From an uncultured Eubacteriales bacterium (GTDB lineage: Bacteria; Bacillota; Clostridia; Oscillospirales; Oscillospiraceae), in assembly GCA_900556535.1 (NCBI GenBank), contig USPI01000077.1, positions 1 through 6,800 of the forward strand: a stretch of 6,800 nt of DNA, in the 5' to 3' direction. This document shows positions 1 through 4,777 of this stretch, one piece after another; within the stretch, counting starts at the first letter, position 1, and the number at the start of each line of letters is the position of its first letter. A program made the position numbers and the translations under genes. The notes beneath the pieces are model-generated. The model had not been told where the DNA came from, did no database searches, and worked only from the letters and a program-made list of their open reading frames with translations.

Positions 1-1
1 C

Positions 2-55
2 GCCGCCTCGGGCGGCATAAAATATACAGACCGACCCCGAATAGGAGGAATTTGA
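2..55 (+). CDS. possible 3' end of an upstream gene (partial)
   Basis: An open frame runs in from the left edge and stops at TGA 53-55; its visible tail reads AASGGIKYTDRPRIGGI. The stop lies three bases before the favoured start of the amidase gene, a spacing typical of a tightly packed operon, so this could be the end of a phage structural or accessory gene. Only 17 codons are visible and no family can be recognised. The frame could be chance: a second frame is open only to TAA 18-20. Confidence 0.3.
   Translation, partial: AASGGIKYTDRPRIGGI
43..48 (+). promoter_or_regulatory. ribosome binding site deciding the amidase start
   Basis: A perfect AGGAGG lies 9 nt before TTG 58 but only 3 nt before the in-frame TTG 52. 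The 9-nt spacing is normal and the 3-nt spacing is too short, so translation most likely starts at TTG 58. Confidence 0.75.
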
Positions 56-57
56 CC

Positions 58-765
58 TTGAAAATTTATTTGTCACCGTCGGATCAGGTGCGAAATTTAT
101 ATTCCTACGGCGGCACGAACGAGGCGGCGCAGTGCCGCAAAATAGCCGCCGCGTGCAAATCGGCGCTCGAGCGCTGCGGCTTTGAGGTGCGCACGAATTT
201 TGCCGACGGCAGCGACGCGATGTATGAGCGCGTGCGGGAATCCAACGCATGGGGCGCGGATATGCACATCTGCATCCACACCAACGCCGGCGGCGGGCGC
301 GGCTGCGTCGTGTTCGTCTCGCGCCTGCCCGAGAGAGCCGCGCTTGCGCAGCCGGTGTTTGAGGAAATTGACGCCATAACGCCCTACCGCTCAAGCTACG
401 GCGTGCGCGAAAAGCAGTTTTACGAGATCCGCGCGACCGCCGCCGCGTGCCTTTACTGCGAGTGCGAATTTCACGACTCAGCCGAAACGGCAAGGTGGAT
501 CGTGGAGCATACGCGTGAACTCGGAGAGGCGATCTGCCGCGGCGTGTGCAGGGCAGCGGGTAGAGAATATGTCGGCGTCGAAGGAGATGAGGAAATGGAA
601 AGATGGAACAGGCTCGAGGATATTCCGCAGCCCTACCGCGGCATGGCGCAGCGCTATGTGGACGCGGGCGCACTGCTCGGCAAGGGCGGGGGCGAGCTTG
701 ACGTTACGGAGGATATGCTGCGCGTGATGGAGATCATGCGGCGCTACTTCGAAAGGGAGGCGTAG
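58..765 (+). CDS. phage-type N-acetylmuramoyl-L-alanine amidase (endolysin, Amidase_3 type)
   Basis: The 235-residue protein is predicted to cut the amide bond between N-acetylmuramic acid and L-alanine in peptidoglycan, as a lysis enzyme. Residues 1-170 resemble the Amidase_3 zinc-hydrolase fold: a first strand KIYLSPSDQ (2-10), a zinc-ligand-type Glu22 in TNEAA, His74 in IHTNA and a catalytic-type Glu135 in the ECEFHD segment. The usual first zinc ligand (His in the DPGHGG motif) is replaced by SPSDQ; I recall this from related clostridial prophage amidases, but it is still a departure from the textbook site. Residues 182-232 (RWNRLEDIPQPYRGMAQ onward, then DVTEDMLRVMEIMRRYF) form a small C-terminal module common in clostridial phage lysins, possibly a wall-binding or dimerising element. 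No signal peptide is seen, which fits holin-dependent release. Start TTG 58 was chosen from the AGGAGG at 43-48. The stop overlaps a possible GTG start of the holin gene by one base, so the two genes are almost certainly co-transcribed. Confidence 0.85.
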   Translation: MKIYLSPSDQVRNLYSYGGTNEAAQCRKIAAACKSALERCGFEVRTNFADGSDAMYERVRESNAWGADMHICIHTNAGGGRGCVVFVSRLPERAALAQPVFEEIDAITPYRSSYGVREKQFYEIRATAAACLYCECEFHDSAETARWIVEHTRELGEAICRGVCRAAGREYVGVEGDEEMERWNRLEDIPQPYRGMAQRYVDAGALLGKGGGELDVTEDMLRVMEIMRRYFEREA

Positions 766-770
766 TGCAA

Positions 771-1238
771 ATGAAAACACCCGATAAGGCCGCCGAGATA
801 AAGGCGGGAGCCGCTGCCGTGATAGCTTTCGGCACAGCGCTTTTCGGCTGGGTCGGTTGGCTCATAATCCTCTGGCTCGCGGCGACGGCGCTGGACTATC
901 TGACCGGCACCTTTGCGGCGCTCAGCCGCGGAAAATGGAGCAGCTCGGTCGCAAGAAGCGGGCTTTGGCACAAGCTCGGCAGCATTTTCGCCGTGCTCGT
1001 CGCCGTCTTGTGCGATATTGCGATTTGGGTGATGAGCGATAACTTCGGGCTCGCGCTGCCCTTTGCCGAACGGCACTGCCTGATAACGCCGGTCGTCACC
1101 GCGTGGTATATTTTCACCGAGCTCGGCAGCATCGTCGAAAACGCCGCCGCGATGGGCGCGCCCGTTCCGGACTTTCTCCGGCGGTTCATTGCCAAGAGCA
1201 AAAAGACCGTCGACGACGGTGCAGACAGTGAGAAATAG
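771..1238 (+). CDS. phage holin, phage_holin_4 (toxin secretion/phage lysis holin) family
   Basis: This 155-residue, strongly hydrophobic protein is predicted to insert in the cytoplasmic membrane and let the amidase reach the wall. It has membrane segments around residues 11-31, 33-50, 70-90 and 100-120. The family hallmark is present: LDYLTGTFAAL (41-51), then a GKWSSSVARSGLWHKLG stretch (54-70), with a charged C-terminal tail ending in DDGADSEK. The length is typical for the family. GGAGG at 756-760 sits 10 nt before ATG 771 and only 4 nt before an alternative GTG 765 that would overlap the amidase stop; ATG 771 is preferred but GTG 765 cannot be excluded. It is the second gene of the lysis pair. 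No convincing T-tailed terminator is seen in the 112 nt after it. Confidence 0.87.
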   Translation: MKTPDKAAEIKAGAAAVIAFGTALFGWVGWLIILWLAATALDYLTGTFAALSRGKWSSSVARSGLWHKLGSIFAVLVAVLCDIAIWVMSDNFGLALPFAERHCLITPVVTAWYIFTELGSIVENAAAMGAPVPDFLRRFIAKSKKTVDDGADSEK

Positions 1239-1280
1239 CGCCGCCGACGGCTCGCGCCTCGACATTTTTCGGCAGACATC

Positions 1281-1309
1281 TTGAAATATTCGCGCGTATC
1301 CGTTATGCT
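1281..1309 (+). promoter_or_regulatory. sigma-A type promoter for the zinc-ribbon gene
   Basis: TTGAAA (1281-1286) and TATGCT (1304-1309) are separated by 17 nt, close to the vegetative consensus. Transcription would start near 1316, giving a leader of about 35 nt that carries the ribosome binding site. This makes the zinc-ribbon gene independent of the upstream lysis genes. Confidence 0.7.
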
Positions 1310-1350
1310 GTGGGTATAAAAATCTGCGTTTTGTCGAAGGAGGACGAAAA

Positions 1351-1737
1351 ATGTACTGCTGCAAATGCGGAAGAGAGCTCATGGACAATGCGGTCGTTTG
1401 CCCGTATTGCGGCGAGCCCGTGCGCGGGAAGGCGAGCGCACCGAAAAGCCGCGGCGAAACGCCCACCGCCGTCATTCTCGGCATCGTCGGCTTCATCTGC
1501 GCGTGGTGCTACGTCCTCGTCGGGCACGCCGTGTCCATCGTCGGCATAGTGCTCGGCGCGAGAGATTACAGGGAAACGGGCAGCAAAACGGGGCTTATCC
1601 TGAGCATCGTCGCCGAGGCGTGCTGCGTTATCGTGACGATAGTGCGCATCGTTGCCATCGTCTGCTTTTCGAATATGTTCGGCGCGATGTTCGGAGATGT
1701 TTTCCGCGACTTGTTCAGTATGTCGTGGGGCTTTTAA
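1351..1737 (+). CDS. zinc-ribbon, DUF4190-like small membrane protein
   Basis: This 128-residue protein begins with a compact zinc ribbon, Cys3-x2-Cys6 and Cys17-x2-Cys20 (CCKCG and CPYCG), followed by a basic flexible linker (22-38). The membrane region 40-70 is glycine-rich and hydrophobic and is followed by the short loop GARDYRETGSKTG; another hydrophobic stretch covers 82-105. This loop between two membrane stretches is characteristic of DUF4190-type proteins, which are common in Firmicutes and often carry such an N-terminal ribbon; their role is unknown. The last 20 residues (Phe/Met-rich) look amphipathic. AAGGAGG at 1337-1343 lies 7 nt before ATG 1351, so the start is secure. The gene has its own promoter and terminator, so it is a single-gene unit. 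It resembles host membrane proteins rather than phage genes, so the prophage-like part may end before it; that is inference. Confidence 0.85.
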   Translation: MYCCKCGRELMDNAVVCPYCGEPVRGKASAPKSRGETPTAVILGIVGFICAWCYVLVGHAVSIVGIVLGARDYRETGSKTGLILSIVAEACCVIVTIVRIVAIVCFSNMFGAMFGDVFRDLFSMSWGF

Positions 1738-1743
1738 GGGGCG

Positions 1744-1762
1744 AAAAAGTCGCAGACTTTTT
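1744..1762 (+). terminator. possible first terminator hairpin after the zinc-ribbon gene
   Basis: An 8-bp perfect inverted repeat, AAAAAGTC (1744-1751) and GACTTTTT (1755-1762) with a 3-nt loop, lies 7 nt after the stop codon. The stem is AT-rich and its T-run is part of the stem, so it is a weak terminator at best; it may act in tandem with the stronger hairpin downstream. Confidence 0.4.
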
Positions 1763-1771
1763 ACACGCTGA

Positions 1772-1809
1772 AAAAAATCCGGTACGGATAATTCCGTACC
1801 GGATTTTTT
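1772..1809. terminator. strong bidirectional intrinsic terminator
   Basis: A perfect 17-bp stem (1772-1788 with 1793-1809) closes on a TAAT loop. The core arms are TCCGGTACGGA and TCCGTACCGGA, flanked by A-runs on the left and T-runs on the right. Each strand therefore ends in a U-run after a GC-rich stem. It lies between two convergent genes, 34 nt after the zinc-ribbon stop and 27 nt beyond the stop of the ene-reductase gene, and can serve both. Confidence 0.93.
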
Positions 1810-1836
1810 GATTTATGCTGTTTTAGGGCGTTCAGA

Positions 1837-3900
1837 CTATATCTTCATGCAGACGTCCCATGCGCGCCAGATAGCGGTACGCAGGTTGCCGATGGTGACA
1901 CAGTCGCCGACGCGGTGGATGTTCTTGCCCTTGCCGCCGACAGGTGCGGGAACGAAGCCGATGCCGTTTACGATGTTGTCGTACTCGACCTCAAATACGT
2001 TCTTGCCGTCCTTGGAAGCGATAACGACGGTCTTATCCTTGATCTCGCGGATGGTATGCTCAAGGTAAGTGGGAACCTTGTGATACTCGAGAACATCACG
2101 CAGGAAGGAAGCGTTGGACAGGCAGACGTTCTGTGCAGGAACGAGGTCCTTTGCATACTCTACGATGATCGGGTGCTTGCCCTGGAGAACCATCTCGTAT
2201 GCAGCCTCGCAAGCGGACTGGCCGCCGCCGAAGAAGACGACTTTGTCGCCTACGGGGTACTTCTCACGCAGGAGCTGAGTGAAGGTCAGGCACTTCTCGA
2301 AGCCGGGGATCAGCATCTTTCTGGGAACTGCGCCGGTAGCAACGATGATCTCGTCGTAGCCACGGAGGATGCCCAGATCGTTGATCTCGGTGTTGAAGCG
2401 GATGTCGAGACCGGCCTTCTTAACTTCGTTCTCATACCAGGTGATGAGAGCCTTGTCGTTCTCTTTGAAGCTCATTGCGGAAGCAGTGAGGAACAGACCG
2501 CCGATGCGATCGGTCTTCTCGAAGACGACGGGCTTGTGGCCGCGCTGGAGCAGAACCAGGCCTGCCTCTACGCCGCCGATACCGGCGCCGATGATAGCAA
2601 CCTTCTTGGGGTTCTTGGTGGGAACGATCTTGTAGCGGTTGTGCTGCATGGTCGGAGGAGTAAGTGCGCAGCGGCCGAGGTGCAGGGAGTCCTCAAGACC
2701 CTGAATGTTTGCGGTGCCCTTGTACTTAGCAAAGTTGAAGCAGCCGTTGTGGCAGCGGATGCAGGGCTTGATCTCGTCCTCGCGGCCTTCCTGGATCTTG
2801 ATGATCCAATCGGGGTCAACGAGGTTCTGACGAGCGATAGCGACAGCGTCGAGACGGCCGGCGGCGATCTCTTCAGCAGCCTTGACAGGATCCATACGGC
2901 CTGCGCAAGCCACGGGCTTGTCGGTGAACTTCTTGATGTGCTCAACATCTGCGAGGTTGCAGTTGTCGGGCATGTACTGAGGCGGATGTGCCCAGTACCA
3001 AGCGTCGTAAGTACCGTTGTCGCAGTTGAAGAAGTCGTAACCCATGTCGCCGAGGTACTTGATAGCCTTCTCGGACTCGGGCATATCACGACCCCACTCT
3101 ACGAACTCTTCGCCGGGAACAGCGCCCTTACCCCAGGTCTTGGTGTAGGACTTGACGGAGTAACGCAGGGATACGGGGAAGTCTTCGCCGGCGTACTTCT
3201 TGATGCACTGAACGATCTCGACGGGGAAGCGGAAACGGTTCTCGAAGGAGCCGCCGTACTCGTCCTCACGCCAGTTCCAGTTCTCCATGGTGAACTGGTC
3301 AAGCAGGTAACCTTCGTGAACGGCGTGGATCTCAACACCGTCAACGCCTGCGTCGCGCAGCATCTTTGCGGTCTTACCGAATGCCTCGACCATCTCATGG
3401 ATCTCCTTAACGGTCATGGGACGGGAGAGCATATCCTCCTGCCAACGGTTAGGAGTTGCAGATGCGGAAGCGCAGCTGTAGCTTACGTCGACGATGGGGG
3501 AAGCGATCTTGTTGAGGATGGGATTCTTGTTCAGGACGACCATCCAGGGGGTAACTGCCATGGAACGGCCGAAACCGCCTGCGAGCTGAATGAACAGCTT
3601 GGAGCCGGTCTTGTGGTACTCTACCATGTACTCCTTGAGCTGCTTGAACATTCTCTTGTTCTGGTACAGCCAGCGGCGGCCCATGGTATCACGGACACAC
3701 TGCATACCGGGGAGGACAAGGCCTACGCCCTTCTGTGCTCTCTGGAGCAGAAAATATGCAGCCTCTTTGTCGAAATGGCAGGGCTCAAGCCAGCCAAACA
3801 GAGAGGTGCCGCCCATGGAACACTGGACAATGCGGTTCTTGATCTCGACATTGCCGATCTTGAACGGAGTAAATAGGGGTGCGTACTTTTCGTTCATCAT
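1837..3900 (-). CDS. OYE-family FAD/FMN/4Fe-4S ene-reductase (2,4-dienoyl-CoA reductase / enoate reductase type)
   Basis: This 687-residue flavoprotein has the layout of 2,4-dienoyl-CoA reductase (FadH), enoate reductases and the bile-acid enzymes BaiCD/BaiH: NAD(P)H to FAD to 4Fe-4S to FMN to an activated C=C bond. Residues 1-375 form the FMN TIM barrel, with KNRIVQ (21-26), QLAGGFGR (105-112), HEGYLLDQF (195-203; Tyr198 matches the FadH catalytic tyrosine) and His305 in WAHPPQY. Iron-sulfur cysteines are Cys380, Cys383, Cys387 and most likely Cys411. The FAD site is GAGIGG (438-443) with Glu461, ATGAVPR (521-527) and the closing VGDCV (664-668). The nucleotide-binding motif is GGGQSACE (558-565). 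No signal peptide is seen, so the protein is cytoplasmic. The start is ATG 3900 or ATG 3897, after a GGAAGG-type site at 3907-3917; the upstream in-frame ATG 3960 has no such site. It is a single-gene unit. Codon use is strikingly different from neighbours (AAG, AAC, ATC, TCC favoured), suggesting high expression. The substrate (enoate, dienoyl-CoA, steroid or other enone) cannot be assigned from sequence alone. Confidence 0.92.
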   Translation of the reverse strand: MMNEKYAPLFTPFKIGNVEIKNRIVQCSMGGTSLFGWLEPCHFDKEAAYFLLQRAQKGVGLVLPGMQCVRDTMGRRWLYQNKRMFKQLKEYMVEYHKTGSKLFIQLAGGFGRSMAVTPWMVVLNKNPILNKIASPIVDVSYSCASASATPNRWQEDMLSRPMTVKEIHEMVEAFGKTAKMLRDAGVDGVEIHAVHEGYLLDQFTMENWNWREDEYGGSFENRFRFPVEIVQCIKKYAGEDFPVSLRYSVKSYTKTWGKGAVPGEEFVEWGRDMPESEKAIKYLGDMGYDFFNCDNGTYDAWYWAHPPQYMPDNCNLADVEHIKKFTDKPVACAGRMDPVKAAEEIAAGRLDAVAIARQNLVDPDWIIKIQEGREDEIKPCIRCHNGCFNFAKYKGTANIQGLEDSLHLGRCALTPPTMQHNRYKIVPTKNPKKVAIIGAGIGGVEAGLVLLQRGHKPVVFEKTDRIGGLFLTASAMSFKENDKALITWYENEVKKAGLDIRFNTEINDLGILRGYDEIIVATGAVPRKMLIPGFEKCLTFTQLLREKYPVGDKVVFFGGGQSACEAAYEMVLQGKHPIIVEYAKDLVPAQNVCLSNASFLRDVLEYHKVPTYLEHTIREIKDKTVVIASKDGKNVFEVEYDNIVNGIGFVPAPVGGKGKNIHRVGDCVTIGNLRTAIWRAWDVCMKI

Positions 3901-3940
3901 ATGGTTCTTCCTTCCTTTAAATATGATTGACTGATTTATG

Positions 3941-3975
3941 ACGGTAGATACCGTGCGCACTTAACACGCGGTATC
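3941..3975. promoter_or_regulatory. overlapping inverted repeats in the ene-reductase leader (operator or RNA hairpin)
   Basis: A 14-bp palindrome, ACGGTA-GA-TACCGT (3941-3954), overlaps a second inverted repeat, GATACCG (3947-3953) with CGGTATC (3969-3975). The half-site CGGTA thus occurs three times in 35 bp, counting both orientations. They lie about 55-90 nt downstream of the predicted transcription start, inside the leader. They could be a repressor operator; the second pair could also fold as an RNA hairpin with a 15-nt loop. The 2-nt spacer of the first favours a protein-binding DNA site. Confidence 0.45.
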
Positions 3976-4035
3976 GAACGTTTACAAAACGGTGTCATGC
4001 CATACGCGGGCGTGCCGCTTCACAATATTGCCTTG

Positions 4036-4064
4036 AGTATAGCATGTTTTTTCACAAATTGCAA
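4036..4064 (-). promoter_or_regulatory. sigma-A type promoter for the ene-reductase gene
   Basis: On the - strand, TTGCAA (4064-4059) and TATACT (4041-4036) are separated by 17 nt, and a TG one base before the -10 hexamer gives an extended -10. Transcription would start near 4029, leaving a leader of about 130 nt before ATG 3900. This unusually long leader holds the inverted repeats at 3941-3975. The rest of the 310-nt stretch 3901-4210 holds only the upstream palindrome and the terminator of the next gene. Confidence 0.75.
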
Positions 4065-4071
4065 CCACAAC

Positions 4072-4091
4072 ATATGCCGATGAGGGCATAT
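4072..4091. promoter_or_regulatory. palindrome just upstream of the ene-reductase promoter
   Basis: ATATGCC (4072-4078) and GGCATAT (4085-4091) form a perfect 7-bp inverted repeat with a 6-nt spacer, starting 8 bp upstream of the -35 hexamer and centred about 52 bp upstream of the predicted start point. That is a usual place for a dimeric activator. On the + strand it is followed by T residues, so a weak + strand terminator is the alternative, although no + strand gene precedes it. Confidence 0.45.
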
Positions 4092-4162
4092 TTTTTGTGC
4101 TTATTGTCAAGAAAGTGAACATAACACGGCTGCTTTGTTCGGCAGAATGTCGGTAAAATGTT

Positions 4163-4191
4163 AAAAAAACAGAGCGCCGACCGGCACTCTG
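4163..4191 (-). terminator. intrinsic terminator of the PepSY-like gene
   Basis: Read on the - strand, CAGAGTGCC (4191-4183) and GGCGCTCTG (4178-4170) form a 9-bp stem with one G-T pair and the loop GGTC, followed directly by seven Ts (4169-4163). It lies 19 nt after the stop of the gene ending at 4211 and is a textbook terminator. Confidence 0.92.
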
Positions 4192-4210
4192 CCCAAGCTA
4201 AAATATGTAA

Positions 4211-4621
4211 TTATCCTTCGAGACGGAAGAATTTTTGCGCGATTATATCGCCGGAGGATGCATTTATAATGTATATATAGTCCGTGGCCGTGCCGGTAAA
4301 CTGCACCTTGTAGCATACCGTGTCGTCAATTTTTATCATTTCGGCGGTCACGTTCTGCGCCTTGTCGGGTGCTATTCCCGCATCGTCGAGGGCCGCCTCG
4401 CGCGCGGCGGCGTAGCCGATGTAGGCGCTGTCGTCTATTATGCAGCTTCGCAGCGGGGATATCATCAGCACGCACAGAACGAGCATGACGAGCATCTGCG
4501 GTACGCCCGTGCGCACTCTGCCGCGGCGCTGCTGCTTTCTGTCAAGCTCTCTCTGCGAAAGGTGAGCTCCGCTGCCTTTTTTGCGGGGCTCCGTACTCAG
4601 GTGCTTTCCGCCCTTGCCCAA
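4211..4621 (-). CDS. small membrane-anchored PepSY-like protein
   Basis: The 136-residue protein has a very basic, probably cytoplasmic N-terminus (1-38, many Lys/Arg), one membrane segment (about 39-57, GVPQMLVMLVLCVLMIS) and a C-terminal domain of about 75 residues. That domain has the PepSY pattern: a helix AAAREAALDDAGI (71-83), then strands around 91-99 (VTAEMIKID), 103-109 (CYKVQFT) and 113-120 (TDYIYIIN), ending in ASSGDII (121-127). Positive-inside charge places the PepSY part outside the membrane. PepSY domains are found in protease propeptides and secreted or membrane proteins and have been linked to protease inhibition; the partner here is unknown. The start is TTG 4621, 9 nt after AAGGAGG. 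The in-frame ATG 4681 lies upstream of the predicted transcription start near 4658, so it is not used. The gene is divergent from the DUF5693-like gene and ends in a strong terminator. Confidence 0.75.
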   Translation of the reverse strand: MGKGGKHLSTEPRKKGSGAHLSQRELDRKQQRRGRVRTGVPQMLVMLVLCVLMISPLRSCIIDDSAYIGYAAAREAALDDAGIAPDKAQNVTAEMIKIDDTVCYKVQFTGTATDYIYIINASSGDIIAQKFFRLEG

Positions 4622-4630
4622 GCAGCATCT

Positions 4631-4637
4631 CCTCCTT
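4631..4637 (-). promoter_or_regulatory. ribosome binding site deciding the PepSY-like gene start
   Basis: AAGGAGG on the - strand (4637-4631) lies 9 nt before TTG 4621. An ATG at 4628 in another frame is only 2 nt away and opens a 28-residue frame, so the TTG is the credible start. Confidence 0.8.
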
Positions 4638-4664
4638 CCGCGAAAAACATGAAAATTCATGTAC

Positions 4665-4694
4665 ATTATATATATCCGCAAGGGCGTTTGTCAA
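4665..4694 (-). promoter_or_regulatory. consensus sigma-A promoter for the PepSY-like gene
   Basis: Both hexamers match consensus on the - strand: TTGACA (4694-4689) and TATAAT (4670-4665), with an 18-nt spacer. The predicted start point near 4658 gives a leader of about 37 nt to TTG 4621. Confidence 0.88.
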
Positions 4695-4712
4695 CAAAAC
4701 ATCTTCGGCAGA

Positions 4713-4741
4713 TTGACCCGAGTGCAATAAAAATGTATAAT
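4713..4741 (+). promoter_or_regulatory. near-consensus sigma-A promoter for the DUF5693-like gene
   Basis: TTGACC (4713-4718) and TATAAT (4736-4741) are spaced 17 nt apart. The start point would be near 4748, giving a leader of about 30 nt to ATG 4778. Its -35 box is only 18 bp from the -35 box of the divergent promoter, so the two promoters stand back to back. Confidence 0.88.
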
Positions 4742-4777
4742 TATAAGCACATTAGGCGCGAAAAGGAGTTTTTGCGA

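Noticed and set aside
1239..1280. GC-rich short repeats after the holin gene as a terminator
   Set aside because: Only 4-bp-scale pairings were found, and the T-run at 1265-1269 is not directly preceded by a good stem.
744..1496. A 250-codon - strand frame opposite the holin and zinc-ribbon genes
   Set aside because: It overlaps two well-supported genes and a promoter, and its product has no recognisable domain; it is a shadow frame.
1915..3876. A 653-codon open frame on the + strand lying entirely opposite the ene-reductase gene
   Set aside because: It mirrors the strongly biased codons of the real gene, which lacks the codons that would place stops opposite. Its product is dominated by Leu, Val, Ala, Asp and Gly with no recognisable domain, and no ribosome binding site or promoter was seen.
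3901..3960. Twenty extra N-terminal residues of the ene-reductase from ATG 3960
   Set aside because: There is no ribosome binding site before ATG 3960, the segment overlaps the inverted repeats, and family proteins begin near the KYAPLFTPFKIGN motif.
4085..4110. A perfect TTGACA on the - strand at 4110-4105 as an alternative ene-reductase promoter
   Set aside because: The nearest plausible -10 (TATGCC, 4090-4085) is only 14 nt away; TTGCAA-17-TATACT downstream is better spaced and has an extended -10.
4442..4453. A possible lipoprotein signal in the PepSY-like protein (LRSC, residues 57-60)
   Set aside because: Arg two residues before the Cys does not fit a lipobox, and the basic region before the membrane segment is much too long for a lipoprotein signal.
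4622..4681. Longer form of the PepSY-like protein from ATG 4681
   Set aside because: That ATG lies upstream of the transcription start predicted from the consensus promoter at 4694-4665, and the strong AAGGAGG is placed for TTG 4621.
4235..4777. N-terminal extension of the DUF5693-like frame, to 676 codons in total
   Set aside because: It runs antisense to the PepSY-like gene and through both promoters. ATG 4778 has a good ribosome binding site and begins a normal membrane anchor.
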